Source: Ignavibacteriae bacterium HGW-Ignavibacteriae-3
GTDB taxonomy: Bacteria; Bacteroidota; Ignavibacteria; Ignavibacteriales; Melioribacteraceae
Direction of reading: 5' to 3'
Assembly (NCBI GenBank): GCA_002839795.1
Contig: PGYS01000019.1
Span: forward strand, 1 to 33,721
Length of the DNA: 33,721 nt
Of this stretch, positions 8,942 through 15,704 are shown piece by piece (position 1 is the first letter of the stretch; every line of letters begins with the position of its first letter). The notes under the pieces were generated by a model that searched no databases, was not told the DNA's origin, and was given only the letters and a program-made list of their open reading frames with translations. A program made the position numbers and the translations under genes.

Positions 8942-9405
8942 AGAAGATGTACATTTTTTCAGGGCCGGTTCGTACAGGTAAAACAACAAATTTAATGAAA
9001 TGGGCCGCTTCAAAAACAGAAATTGACGGTATCTTCCAACCGGTAGTTGAGGAGAAAAGATTTATTTATCACATAAAATCCAGGACTCTAAAGCAGCTGG
9101 AGACAGAAGAAAAAGAAAATATAACTTCAATCGGTAAATACAAATTCAGCAATTGTACTTTTGATTGGTCAAAGGAAATATTGGGAAAATGCCTTTCCCA
9201 GAATTTGGAGTGGATTATTATTGATGAAATAGGACCCCTTGAGCTGGATGGCAGAGGTCTTGAACCGGCCATTTCCAAAATATTTTCTGAAATGGACAAT
9301 TTAACTGCGGAGATTATTTGTGTAGTAAGAAAAGAGATTTTGGATAAATTTATTGAGCATTACGGTCTGATTGGAAAGTATAAAATGTTTGAATTGAGTT
9401 TGTAA
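8938..9405 (+). CDS. THEP1-type nucleoside-triphosphatase
   Basis: 155 residues. P-loop GPVRTGKT at residues 9-16 and Walker B IIIDEIGPLEL at about 93-103; the DEIGPLEL stretch is characteristic of the THEP1 / NTPase_1 family. These enzymes hydrolyse NTPs in vitro; their cell role is unclear. Translationally coupled to the membrane protein upstream by an ATGA overlap. A shared role of the two, such as a regulated or energised transporter, is an inference. The coding region ends just before a large inverted repeat. Confidence 0.8.
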   Translation: MKKMYIFSGPVRTGKTTNLMKWAASKTEIDGIFQPVVEEKRFIYHIKSRTLKQLETEEKENITSIGKYKFSNCTFDWSKEILGKCLSQNLEWIIIDEIGPLELDGRGLEPAISKIFSEMDNLTAEIICVVRKEILDKFIEHYGLIGKYKMFELSL

Positions 9406-9465
9406 CTCTGTGCCTCGGTGCCTCTGTGGTTTATTTTTTTACCACAGAGACACAAGGACACAAAT
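9406..9465. repeat. Inverted repeat of CTCTGTG-type units; bidirectional terminator candidate
   Basis: The left arm (9406-9430) is made of three imperfect 8-base units: CTCTGTGC, CTCGGTGC, CTCTGTGG. The right arm (9441-9465) is their imperfect complement, starting ACCACAGAGACACA. The inner nine base pairs (CTCTGTGGT / ACCACAGAG) are perfect, with a T-rich 10-nt loop. It fills the gap between two convergent genes, so it could end transcription both ways. An 11-base piece of the right arm (ACCACAGAGAC) recurs at 15654-15664. Confidence 0.75.
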
Positions 9466-9491
9466 TAAATTATTACGATAATCACTAAATA

Positions 9492-10964
9492 TTAAAATGC
9501 ATAATTCAAAGACAGGTGAACAAGCATCGTGGATAGTTCGCTTGTGCTTCCGCTGTATTCATTCGCAATTAAACTAGGACTTGAAGCTTTTAATGAATTG
9601 TTCAGTCCCATTTCGAAAGCTGCATTTATTGTTATTGGAGCCGAAACTTTATAACTAATACCGGCTGTAATATGGTTTTCTACAATTGCCGGGAAGATTG
9701 GAAATATTGTTGATTCAGGAACCGAATTTTCACCATATACGTAACCGAATCTGAGATTTAAATCTTTATTTAATTCAACTTCGCCGCCAAATTTGAACAC
9801 CAAAGAGTTTTTCCAGTCCAGCGGAAAATCGAGATCAAATGTGCCGCTGTTCCCCATCATTTTATTGATATTGGAATTGCTGCCGTTCTTCAGTTTTAAA
9901 GTCATTTTATCAAAAGCTCTTTCCCAGTTGATCCATTCAAGATCCATATTGAATTTAAATTTTTCACTTAGTTTCTGTGAAAAACCAATTCCAACCGACT
10001 GCGGAAAAGTCAAATCAACGTCCAGATCATAATTGGCGATAACACCCTTCGATAAATCGATTCCCATTTGGGCAAACTGAGCCATTACTGCCGCCTGAGC
10101 CTGGCTCTGGTTCATTCCCTGCATCATAGCGCCCTGAACTGCTTTTCCAAAAGCATCGTTCAGCTGTGTGGTCATATCCATCGTTGCCTTTCCGCCGTTG
10201 TAGGTTAATGAAGTCGGCATGGTATAATTAATTCCAATCGTAAGAGTCTCATCTACTTTATATGCAAATCCAATTTTACCGTTAAAGCCGATAGCAGTAA
10301 GATCTGTCATATTTGCAGCAGCGGTAACCTCTTTGTATCCAAATCCTCCCATTGCCGGCGGTGCAGAGAACATCTGGCCGAAAGTCATTCCCGGCATAGC
10401 AATACCCTGCATTGCCAGCGGGTTCAGTGAAAATGGCATTGAAAATTCAAGCATGGAATAAACCATATGCAGACTTACACCCAAAGATAAATTATTGCTG
10501 ACTTTGTAGCCGGCGCTCAGACCGCCCTGCATTGATGCTAATTTTGAATGATATTTCTGTAATTCTGTTCCATAAAGAGCATGCTTCAAATTGAAATCAG
10601 CACCCATTCCGCCTGATGTAAAAAATCCTGCTCCCCATGTGAATTTACTGTCATCATAATGTTTTACATATGATAAAGCGGGAAGCGGAAATACATTTTT
10701 GTCTCCATCAACATCATTTAGATTATTTTTAAAGTGGAGAGCCGGGAACATCAGGGAGAAATTTACATCGAGTGACGATTTGTTAAGGAAAGAAATGCCG
10801 GCGGGGTTGGTCATCATCAGTTCATTTCCGTCGAATGTTCCGATGGAAGTGCCGCCTCTTCCCATAGATTGCGCCGTGAATCCCACTAGTCTGGTTCCGG
10901 TCTGTGCAGTGGTCATAGTTGCAATAAGTAATATTAACGTCAATGATTTTGAAACTAACTTCAT
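9492..10964 (-). CDS. Outer-membrane transport protein, OmpP1/FadL/TodX-like
   Basis: 490 residues with a signal peptide (cleavage after about residue 20, MTTAQ). The N terminus GFTAQSMGRGGTSIGTFDGNELMMTNPAGISFL is the FadL-family plug and first-strand pattern (G-x-x-S-M-G-x-G ... NPAG). The rest has alternating beta-strand character and ends in NYAF, a C-terminal Phe typical of beta-barrel insertion. A Met/Gln/Ala-rich segment around 270-300 (MMQGMNQSQAQAAVMAQFAQMG) is probably an extracellular or periplasmic helix. FadL-type barrels pass hydrophobic molecules across the outer membrane. In this location hydrophobic sulfur species are a possible cargo, but that is inference. Preceded by AGGAG and 50 bases from the gene upstream. 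Confidence 0.82.
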   Translation of the reverse strand: MKLVSKSLTLILLIATMTTAQTGTRLVGFTAQSMGRGGTSIGTFDGNELMMTNPAGISFLNKSSLDVNFSLMFPALHFKNNLNDVDGDKNVFPLPALSYVKHYDDSKFTWGAGFFTSGGMGADFNLKHALYGTELQKYHSKLASMQGGLSAGYKVSNNLSLGVSLHMVYSMLEFSMPFSLNPLAMQGIAMPGMTFGQMFSAPPAMGGFGYKEVTAAANMTDLTAIGFNGKIGFAYKVDETLTIGINYTMPTSLTYNGGKATMDMTTQLNDAFGKAVQGAMMQGMNQSQAQAAVMAQFAQMGIDLSKGVIANYDLDVDLTFPQSVGIGFSQKLSEKFKFNMDLEWINWERAFDKMTLKLKNGSNSNINKMMGNSGTFDLDFPLDWKNSLVFKFGGEVELNKDLNLRFGYVYGENSVPESTIFPIFPAIVENHITAGISYKVSAPITINAAFEMGLNNSLKASSPSLIANEYSGSTSELSTMLVHLSLNYAF

Positions 10965-11014
10965 AATATACTCCTATATTATTGTGAGCGAATTTTCACA
11001 AGTGAAAACTTTTA

Positions 11015-12118
11015 TTATTTTTTATATTCCTTTCCTAAAAGAGCAACTCCTATTGATTCATCCAGAACTGACGGCATACTCATGTGATTCATAAATGCCA
11101 TTTTCCCCGCATCCCAGAAATACATATCCATTCTGAACATTTCACGCGGAGTGCTGACTAAAATCTGCCCGTCTTTCTGAGTGAGGAGTACCTCGATCGG
11201 ATAAGCTACGACGTGATCAATGCCGGGACATTTATTTTCTTTGTTTTCTCTCGAACCCCCGGCTATCAGGAAGGATAATCCTTCGGTCTGCGGCCGCGTA
11301 ATCCCCAACAGGATGGATGAGGAATCAGGCGAGTATATGCGTCCCATAATACTCCATTTCATTACATCCGGAGAAGCAACATACCTGTACTCAAGATCAT
11401 CTTTTAGCGGTTTGAAATTCTTCAAATTCGTCTGCATCTCATTAATTAATTTTTCAAGACCTCTGCGGCCTTCAGTGTTCTTTCTTTTGTAGATTACCGG
11501 GAACTGATCTTCATCATTAAAAAATGTCATTTTCCCAACCATCATAAACATATCTCGTGACGATTCTCTCAGGTCCTCATCGCTTCTGATTGGCTCCATT
11601 GGTTTTTCAACTTTGATTCCGCTGCCGATTGAATGAATGGTTTTTACAAGATTGGATTTAAATATTTTTGTTTTTGAGATGACCTGATTATAATCGCTTT
11701 CTTTTCCGTTCTCCCAAAGGTCATTGAATACAATTCTGTTTATAGTCTCTAAATCAGCTATAACAATCTGGATCCCATTTTCGCTTTCATAAAGTCCTAC
11801 TCTTAAAAATGAGGCAACCAGATATTTGTTGCCATACGATGTAAGCATTTTGGTGTAGTCATTGGACGAGAGTAAAATTAATTTAGCGCTAAATCCGCAA
11901 TGCTCTTCTTTTTTCTGGCGCATAAGGTCCGGAGTAGCAATATCTTTATAATCAAGTACATCGAATCCTGCTGATTTTAATTTTGCGTTTAATTCTTCAC
12001 CTACTTTGTTAATATCGCCCTTAATGTTGGCAACTGTTAACAGATAAATTCCGTGGTCGGAAGCAAAAATCGCGATACTGGTCATAAGTATGGAGATAAT
12101 TATCATTTTAAATCGCAT
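11015..12118 (-). CDS. Exported DUF302-like protein
   Basis: 367 residues with a Sec signal peptide (about 1-19, ending IAIFAS). After it, residues 20-130 have the DUF302 layout: GEELNAKLKSAGFDVLDYKDI, then AKLILLSSNDYTKML, then VGLYESENGIQIVIADLETI. The last 90 residues (PIEVLLTQKDGQILVSTPREMFRMDMYF) look like a second, divergent copy of the same kind of domain. The match is by pattern only. DUF302 proteins are often found near sulfur-metabolism genes, which fits this place. One AGGAG ribosome site precedes the ATG. It appears to form a two-gene unit with the FadL-like protein and may be periplasmic. Confidence 0.55.
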   Translation of the reverse strand: MRFKMIIISILMTSIAIFASDHGIYLLTVANIKGDINKVGEELNAKLKSAGFDVLDYKDIATPDLMRQKKEEHCGFSAKLILLSSNDYTKMLTSYGNKYLVASFLRVGLYESENGIQIVIADLETINRIVFNDLWENGKESDYNQVISKTKIFKSNLVKTIHSIGSGIKVEKPMEPIRSDEDLRESSRDMFMMVGKMTFFNDEDQFPVIYKRKNTEGRRGLEKLINEMQTNLKNFKPLKDDLEYRYVASPDVMKWSIMGRIYSPDSSSILLGITRPQTEGLSFLIAGGSRENKENKCPGIDHVVAYPIEVLLTQKDGQILVSTPREMFRMDMYFWDAGKMAFMNHMSMPSVLDESIGVALLGKEYKK

Positions 12119-12183
12119 TGTATTTACTCCTATTAATTTTAAGGCCTTTATTCTTTATCTGCTCAAAAGAGTTTATTGTCTAA

Positions 12184-12229
12184 TTAATTGATATTTGATG
12201 CCGTTTTTCACAGATTTTTTATCAATTAA
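12184..12229. terminator. AT-rich inverted repeat after the DsrE-like gene
   Basis: TTAATTGATA (12184-12193) and TATCAATTAA (12220-12229) are perfect 10-base complements around a 26-nt interval. The right arm overlaps the stop codon of the DsrE-like gene. It could be a weak terminator or attenuator between this gene and the DUF302-like gene. There is no GC-rich stem, so the call is uncertain. Confidence 0.4.
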
Positions 12230-12717
12230 GTAAAAATTATTTGGGCTCCGGCAGATTTTTCATAGAACTGACCAACGGAAATTACCTCGTCCACTTCCGG
12301 GCAAAAATCTTTTTTTGTTAAGTGGAACATATCTACTGTTGCCTTGCAGCCGTAAATTTCGCATCCGGCATCGTGAATCATTGTTATGAATTCTCTTACC
12401 GGAGGAATGTCCAGAAGCTCCATTTCTTTTTTCATCATGGATGTGGCAAACCATGACATGCCGGGTATTGCACCCATCCATGTAGGCAAACCGGGTCCCA
12501 TTGCGCTTGGAACGCACATAGCGGGGTTTCCGACTGTTGCCACTTTTATTTTATCCATTTTTTTATCAATAATAGCGTGAAGTCCAAAAAACGTGAAAAA
12601 TAAAGTAGCTTCGATTCCTTCCATTCGCGCGCCATTAGCCATAATCAATCCGGGATAAATTCCCTCAAGCGATCCTTTTGATACTACTATAGATACTTTT
12701 TTGATCGGTTCTTCCAT
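12226..12717 (-). CDS. DsrE2-like sulfur-trafficking protein
   Basis: 163 residues, DsrE/DsrF fold. It has four cysteines at about 68, 119, 124 and 139. The pair in AGCEIYGCKATVDMF matches the place of the active Cys in DsrE2 proteins, which carry persulfide sulfur and pass it to TusA or DsrC. No membrane helix is convincing, although residues 35-50 are hydrophobic. GGAG nine bases upstream supports the ATG. It follows the DsrC-like gene with an 18-base gap. The adjacency of DsrE and DsrC is the classical cytoplasmic sulfur-relay arrangement. Which partner donates sulfur is not shown by the sequence. Confidence 0.85.
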   Translation of the reverse strand: MEEPIKKVSIVVSKGSLEGIYPGLIMANGARMEGIEATLFFTFFGLHAIIDKKMDKIKVATVGNPAMCVPSAMGPGLPTWMGAIPGMSWFATSMMKKEMELLDIPPVREFITMIHDAGCEIYGCKATVDMFHLTKKDFCPEVDEVISVGQFYEKSAGAQIIFT

Positions 12718-12735
12718 TTCTGATTTCTCCTTTAA

Positions 12736-13050
12736 TTAAATACATCCTTTTGGTTTTGGTAATCCTGATATCCGCGCCGCTTTTTTCGCAGGTCCGCCCG
12801 GGAAAAGGGCATAGAGTTCTTTTGTGTCTACTCCGCTTTCCTTAGTCAGTTTTCTAATTGAAGGCGCATCTCCCTTGGCTTTAAATTCATTTCTCATATA
12901 ATTAATTACAGTCCAATGTCGGTCTGTTAAACTAATTCCTTCCTCGGTTGCCAATTCTTTAGCAATCTCTTCATTCCACTCATTCAGATTTGCCAAATTA
13001 CCGTCAGCATCCAGTTCCAGCATTATACCGGCATATTCTTTAGCTGCCAT
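12736..13050 (-). CDS. DsrC/TusE family sulfur-carrier protein with one tail cysteine
   Basis: 104 residues. The family core RHWTVINYMRNEF and the flexible C-terminal arm LFPGGPAKKAARISGLPKPKGCI are clear. The penultimate Cys103 (CysA) is kept, but the second tail cysteine (CysB), normally 11 residues earlier, is Ala92. It therefore cannot form the intramolecular trisulfide/disulfide used with DsrAB sulfite reductase. By this criterion it is TusE-like or a dedicated DsrC-like carrier. No dsrAB is in the window. GGAG is seven bases before the ATG. It sits between the DUF1641 and DsrE2-like genes on the same strand. Confidence 0.92.
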   Translation of the reverse strand: MAAKEYAGIMLELDADGNLANLNEWNEEIAKELATEEGISLTDRHWTVINYMRNEFKAKGDAPSIRKLTKESGVDTKELYALFPGGPAKKAARISGLPKPKGCI

Positions 13051-13063
13051 TATTATTCTCCTT

Positions 13064-13774
13064 CTAATTGATTGATTTGTTTAAAGGTTTGTTTTCCATA
13101 TGATTATTAGTCTCGGGATTAGCAATATTTTTCAGAAATTGAATTGCAAAACCGAGGCCCCTCTTTACTTCCGGTGTGTTTAATTCCTTCATCAGTTTAA
13201 ATATTGAGACGTCCTTACTGACTACAATATCCAGCTGCTTATAAACATTTAATGCGTTGTTGATTGTATGAAGCATATCAGGTTGTGTCAGATTTTTCAC
13301 AGTATTCAGAATTGTCACAATATTATCCCCCAAATTTTTAACGTCTTCCTTTGAAAAGGATGTAACAATATTATCCGTTACATTCGACAATTCTTTAGCA
13401 AATTCGAAGTAACCTTTTTTATCGTACTCGTCAAGCTTTTGCATAAAATCCATGATGGATTCCCGGACCAATGGAGAGACATCGGTGAGAAAATCCTTCA
13501 GACTTTCCAATTGCTCAACGCTTCTGTTGATTGTACTTACGTTTCTAAGAAGGTATTTGCCGAGATGAAGAATCTCTTTTGTGCTCACCTGATCATGAAC
13601 CTGCTCGAGTTCTACAATTGCAGTATCATATATATCTTTTCCAACTCTTAACAGATCATCCTTCAGATCTTCCATTTCCCGTCTGTGTCTTCTTTGAAGC
13701 TCAATTTCCTCAAGTATAACATCCAGTTTTTTATTAATCGACTCGATTTGCTGGTTGACTTTAATCTCTTCCAT
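13064..13774 (-). CDS. DUF1641 protein, likely partner of the adjacent flavoprotein
   Basis: 236 residues, almost all alpha-helical. Residues 1-60 are strongly coiled-coil-like and charged (INKKLDVILEEIELQRRHRREMEDLKDDLL). The DUF1641 signature is near the C terminus: LTQPDMLHTINNALNVYKQL and PEVKRGLGFAIQFLKNI. No catalytic residues are known for the family. The start lies one base after the stop of the SQR-like flavoprotein gene, with GAGG overlapping that stop region. DUF1641 genes are commonly found beside FAD oxidoreductases, so a complex is plausible. Confidence 0.8.
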   Translation of the reverse strand: MEEIKVNQQIESINKKLDVILEEIELQRRHRREMEDLKDDLLRVGKDIYDTAIVELEQVHDQVSTKEILHLGKYLLRNVSTINRSVEQLESLKDFLTDVSPLVRESIMDFMQKLDEYDKKGYFEFAKELSNVTDNIVTSFSKEDVKNLGDNIVTILNTVKNLTQPDMLHTINNALNVYKQLDIVVSKDVSIFKLMKELNTPEVKRGLGFAIQFLKNIANPETNNHMENKPLNKSIN

Positions 13775-13775
13775 A

Positions 13776-15005
13776 TTAAGCCCTCTTTCCTGCCATTGAC
13801 ATTTGTGATTCTATTGGCAGTTCTGTGCCCTTTAATAAAAAATTCCAGTACATCCATCTGAACATCACTTTACCGTAGTGATTCATTTTCGTTTCTTCAA
13901 GGAGTGAAAAAGGTCCTACACCGGGCAGCGGAAATTTTCCGGGCAACGGTTCGGTTTCATAATTGAAATCGATTAATATCCCTTTACCAAAACCGGATTC
14001 AATAAAGCAATTAGCGTGTCCGTCAAATTTTTCATGCGGATCCCGTCCTTCACTCACACTTATGATATTTTCAAGAAGTACATCGGCCTGAAAGTGGGCA
14101 ACGGAGCCGGCTTTGGAACTCGGCAGATCTGTTGCATCCCCTATGACAAAAATATTTTCGTACTCTAATGATCTGAGTGTTTCTTTGTCTGTTGGGACAA
14201 AATTGAGTTCATTACCCATACCGCTGCGTTCTATTACTTCATCGCCCATATTAGTCGGTATTGTCACAAGAACATCAAACTCAACTTCTTTCTCATCCCA
14301 GGAGATGATTTTTTTGCTTTCGTTTTCCACTCGGGCAATATTAAAATCCGTTGTCAGTTTGATATTTTTTTTATCGAGGAAATCCCCGAGAATTGACGAT
14401 GCCTTAGGTTTTGTAAAGGCGCCGGAAAGAGGAGTAACAAAATGAATATCAACTTTATCTCTAAGACCTCTCTCCGTAAAATACGAATCGGCGAGGAATA
14501 CGAATTCGAGAGGCGCTACCGGGCACTTTATCGGCATCTCGGTAATATTAAGCACGAGCTTTCCGCCTTTCCAATGTTTAAAGAAATCAGCTAACGCGCA
14601 TGCGCCTTCTATCGTATAAAAATCAAATATGCTTTTATGCCACAGTACATCATTCAGCCCTTCCGTCTCGGCGGGCTTTATCTTAGCCCCGGTAGCAATA
14701 ATAAGAAGGTCGTACGTCAGAACATTTTGGTTCTTCAGGATAACACGATTTTCTTTTGGTTCGATTTTTTCAATTTCAGACATAATTACATTTGCATCAG
14801 GCGGGAAAAAATCTCTTTTAGGTTTTATTACATCCTTCTTCTTGTAAATACCGAATGGGATAAATAAAAATCCGGGTTGGTAATAATGTGTTTCATGCTG
14901 ATCTACAATTGTTATTTGCCATTCAGATTTATCAAGAGAGGCGCTTAGTTTGTTCAGCATCATTGTACCGGCTGTTCCGGCACCCAGTATGAGTAGTTTT
15001 TTCAT
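13776..15005 (-). CDS. SQR-like FAD-dependent oxidoreductase
   Basis: 409 residues. N-terminal FAD-binding Rossmann motif LILGAGTAGT (5-14), second dinucleotide motif around LIIATGAKIKP, and FAD-ribityl motif IFVIGDATDLPSSKAG (285-300). The cysteines are Cys136, Cys161 (KCPVAP) and Cys333 (ANCFIESG). Cys161 and Cys333 fall where sulfide:quinone oxidoreductases hold their sulfur-bridging pair. The C terminus (NHYGKVMFRWMYWNFLLKG) is an amphipathic membrane-association segment. It probably oxidises a sulfide or persulfide and reduces quinone. The start at 15005 is chosen over 15041 because AGGG lies six bases before it and the glycine motif then begins at residue 8. Confidence 0.82.
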   Translation of the reverse strand: MKKLLILGAGTAGTMMLNKLSASLDKSEWQITIVDQHETHYYQPGFLFIPFGIYKKKDVIKPKRDFFPPDANVIMSEIEKIEPKENRVILKNQNVLTYDLLIIATGAKIKPAETEGLNDVLWHKSIFDFYTIEGACALADFFKHWKGGKLVLNITEMPIKCPVAPLEFVFLADSYFTERGLRDKVDIHFVTPLSGAFTKPKASSILGDFLDKKNIKLTTDFNIARVENESKKIISWDEKEVEFDVLVTIPTNMGDEVIERSGMGNELNFVPTDKETLRSLEYENIFVIGDATDLPSSKAGSVAHFQADVLLENIISVSEGRDPHEKFDGHANCFIESGFGKGILIDFNYETEPLPGKFPLPGVGPFSLLEETKMNHYGKVMFRWMYWNFLLKGTELPIESQMSMAGKRA

Positions 15006-15024
15006 TTTAATCCCTATTAATTTT

Positions 15025-15486
15025 TTATTTTGATGACCCAACTATTAGTTCTTTCAGTTTATCTTTAATGCTCTCGCAATTACCAAATGAGGAATAGACG
15101 TCGCAGTCCCTGCAGTTTTTGGATTCGCAGACGTTGTTTTTATGTTTCAACATCCAGCAAGGCTTTGAATATCCGGTATATGCTTTGCAGACTTTCCTTT
15201 CTTTAGCCGGACATTTTACAATACCCCAGCACGGGATTAGGGAAAGCAGTTTTCGAATTCCCTCAATGCCAATTTTATCCTCGTTTAATACTTTCCTGAT
15301 ACATCTTATTCTTTCAAGATCCTTATCGGAATAAAGTCTTTGATTGCTTTCTTTTTTGAAAGGAATTAATAATCCTTCCCGCTCATACATTCTTAATGTA
15401 TGGACCGAAATATGAAGCAATCTGGCTGCATTGCTTATGGTATAACTTGGGATAGATGACACATTAGTTAATTCTATTTTATTCAT
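15025..15486 (-). CDS. MerR-family regulator 1 with eight-Cys two-CW-like sensor domain
   Basis: 153 residues. Residues 14-80 are a MerR winged helix (YTISNAARLLHISVHTLRMYEREGLLIP ... NQRLYSDKDLERI). Residues 95-145 hold eight cysteines spaced C-x5-C-x7-C-x9-C-x9-C-x4-C-x2-C-x8-C, two of them in CW pairs. The pattern resembles the two-CW domain. It could hold one or two Fe-S clusters, Zn, or act as a thiol sensor; this is inference. It is a paralogue of the regulator at 21266-21703. Upstream it has the shared 27-bp dyad, suggesting autoregulation. It stands 20 bases before the SQR-like gene and probably controls that operon. Confidence 0.9.
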   Translation of the reverse strand: MNKIELTNVSSIPSYTISNAARLLHISVHTLRMYEREGLLIPFKKESNQRLYSDKDLERIRCIRKVLNEDKIGIEGIRKLLSLIPCWGIVKCPAKERKVCKAYTGYSKPCWMLKHKNNVCESKNCRDCDVYSSFGNCESIKDKLKELIVGSSK

Positions 15487-15498
15487 TCGGCGTCTTTC

Positions 15499-15550
15499 AA
15501 TTGTTGATACTGGTCAATGTCAACTATTATACCAGTCTCAACTATCAACT
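15499..15550 (-). promoter_or_regulatory. Operator and promoter region of MerR regulator 1
   Basis: On the minus strand, AGTTGACATT-N7-ATCAACAATT occupies 15525-15499, ending 12 bases before the start codon. The same element precedes the second MerR gene (23 of 27 bases equal). Two bases upstream is a -10-like TATAAT (15531-15526). Further AGTTGA half-sites lie at 15550-15545 and 15543-15538 (minus strand). An ACTGGT / ACCAGT pair (15536-15531 and 15514-15509, minus strand) brackets the -10 box. No good -35 box is visible at 16-18 bases, as expected for an activator-dependent promoter. Confidence 0.75.
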
Positions 15551-15578
15551 ATTTAAAAAAATCAAAGCTTTCCGTCAG

Positions 15579-15614
15579 CCCGTTTTCAAAAATGAGAAAA
15601 CCGGAATATTTTTT
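15579..15614 (+). terminator. Hairpin with T-run, plus orientation
   Basis: CCCGTTTTC (15579-15587) pairs with GAAAACCGG (15596-15604) apart from one G/G mismatch. On the plus strand it is followed by AATATTTTTTT. No plus-strand gene lies upstream, so it may act from the other strand as the end of the rhodanese-like operon, or end a short divergent transcript from the MerR 1 promoter. The rest of the 15487-15704 gap holds no convincing gene. Confidence 0.4.
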
Positions 15615-15704
15615 TCTTATAAGAGAATAATATTAGTTCTCGTCTTATTTGAGACCACAGAGACTGCTATAGTGCCAGCGATTTCAAATTAAATCAAAAG
15701 AAAA

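Noticed and set aside
12736-13050. Inferring dissimilatory sulfite reduction or oxidation from the DsrC-like gene
   Set aside because: CysB is missing and no dsrAB, dsrMKJOP or aprAB genes are in the window.
15501-15692. A 63-codon plus-strand frame in the gap between MerR 1 and the rhodanese-like gene
   Set aside because: It starts with a rare codon inside the operator, has no ribosome site and crosses the stem-loop.
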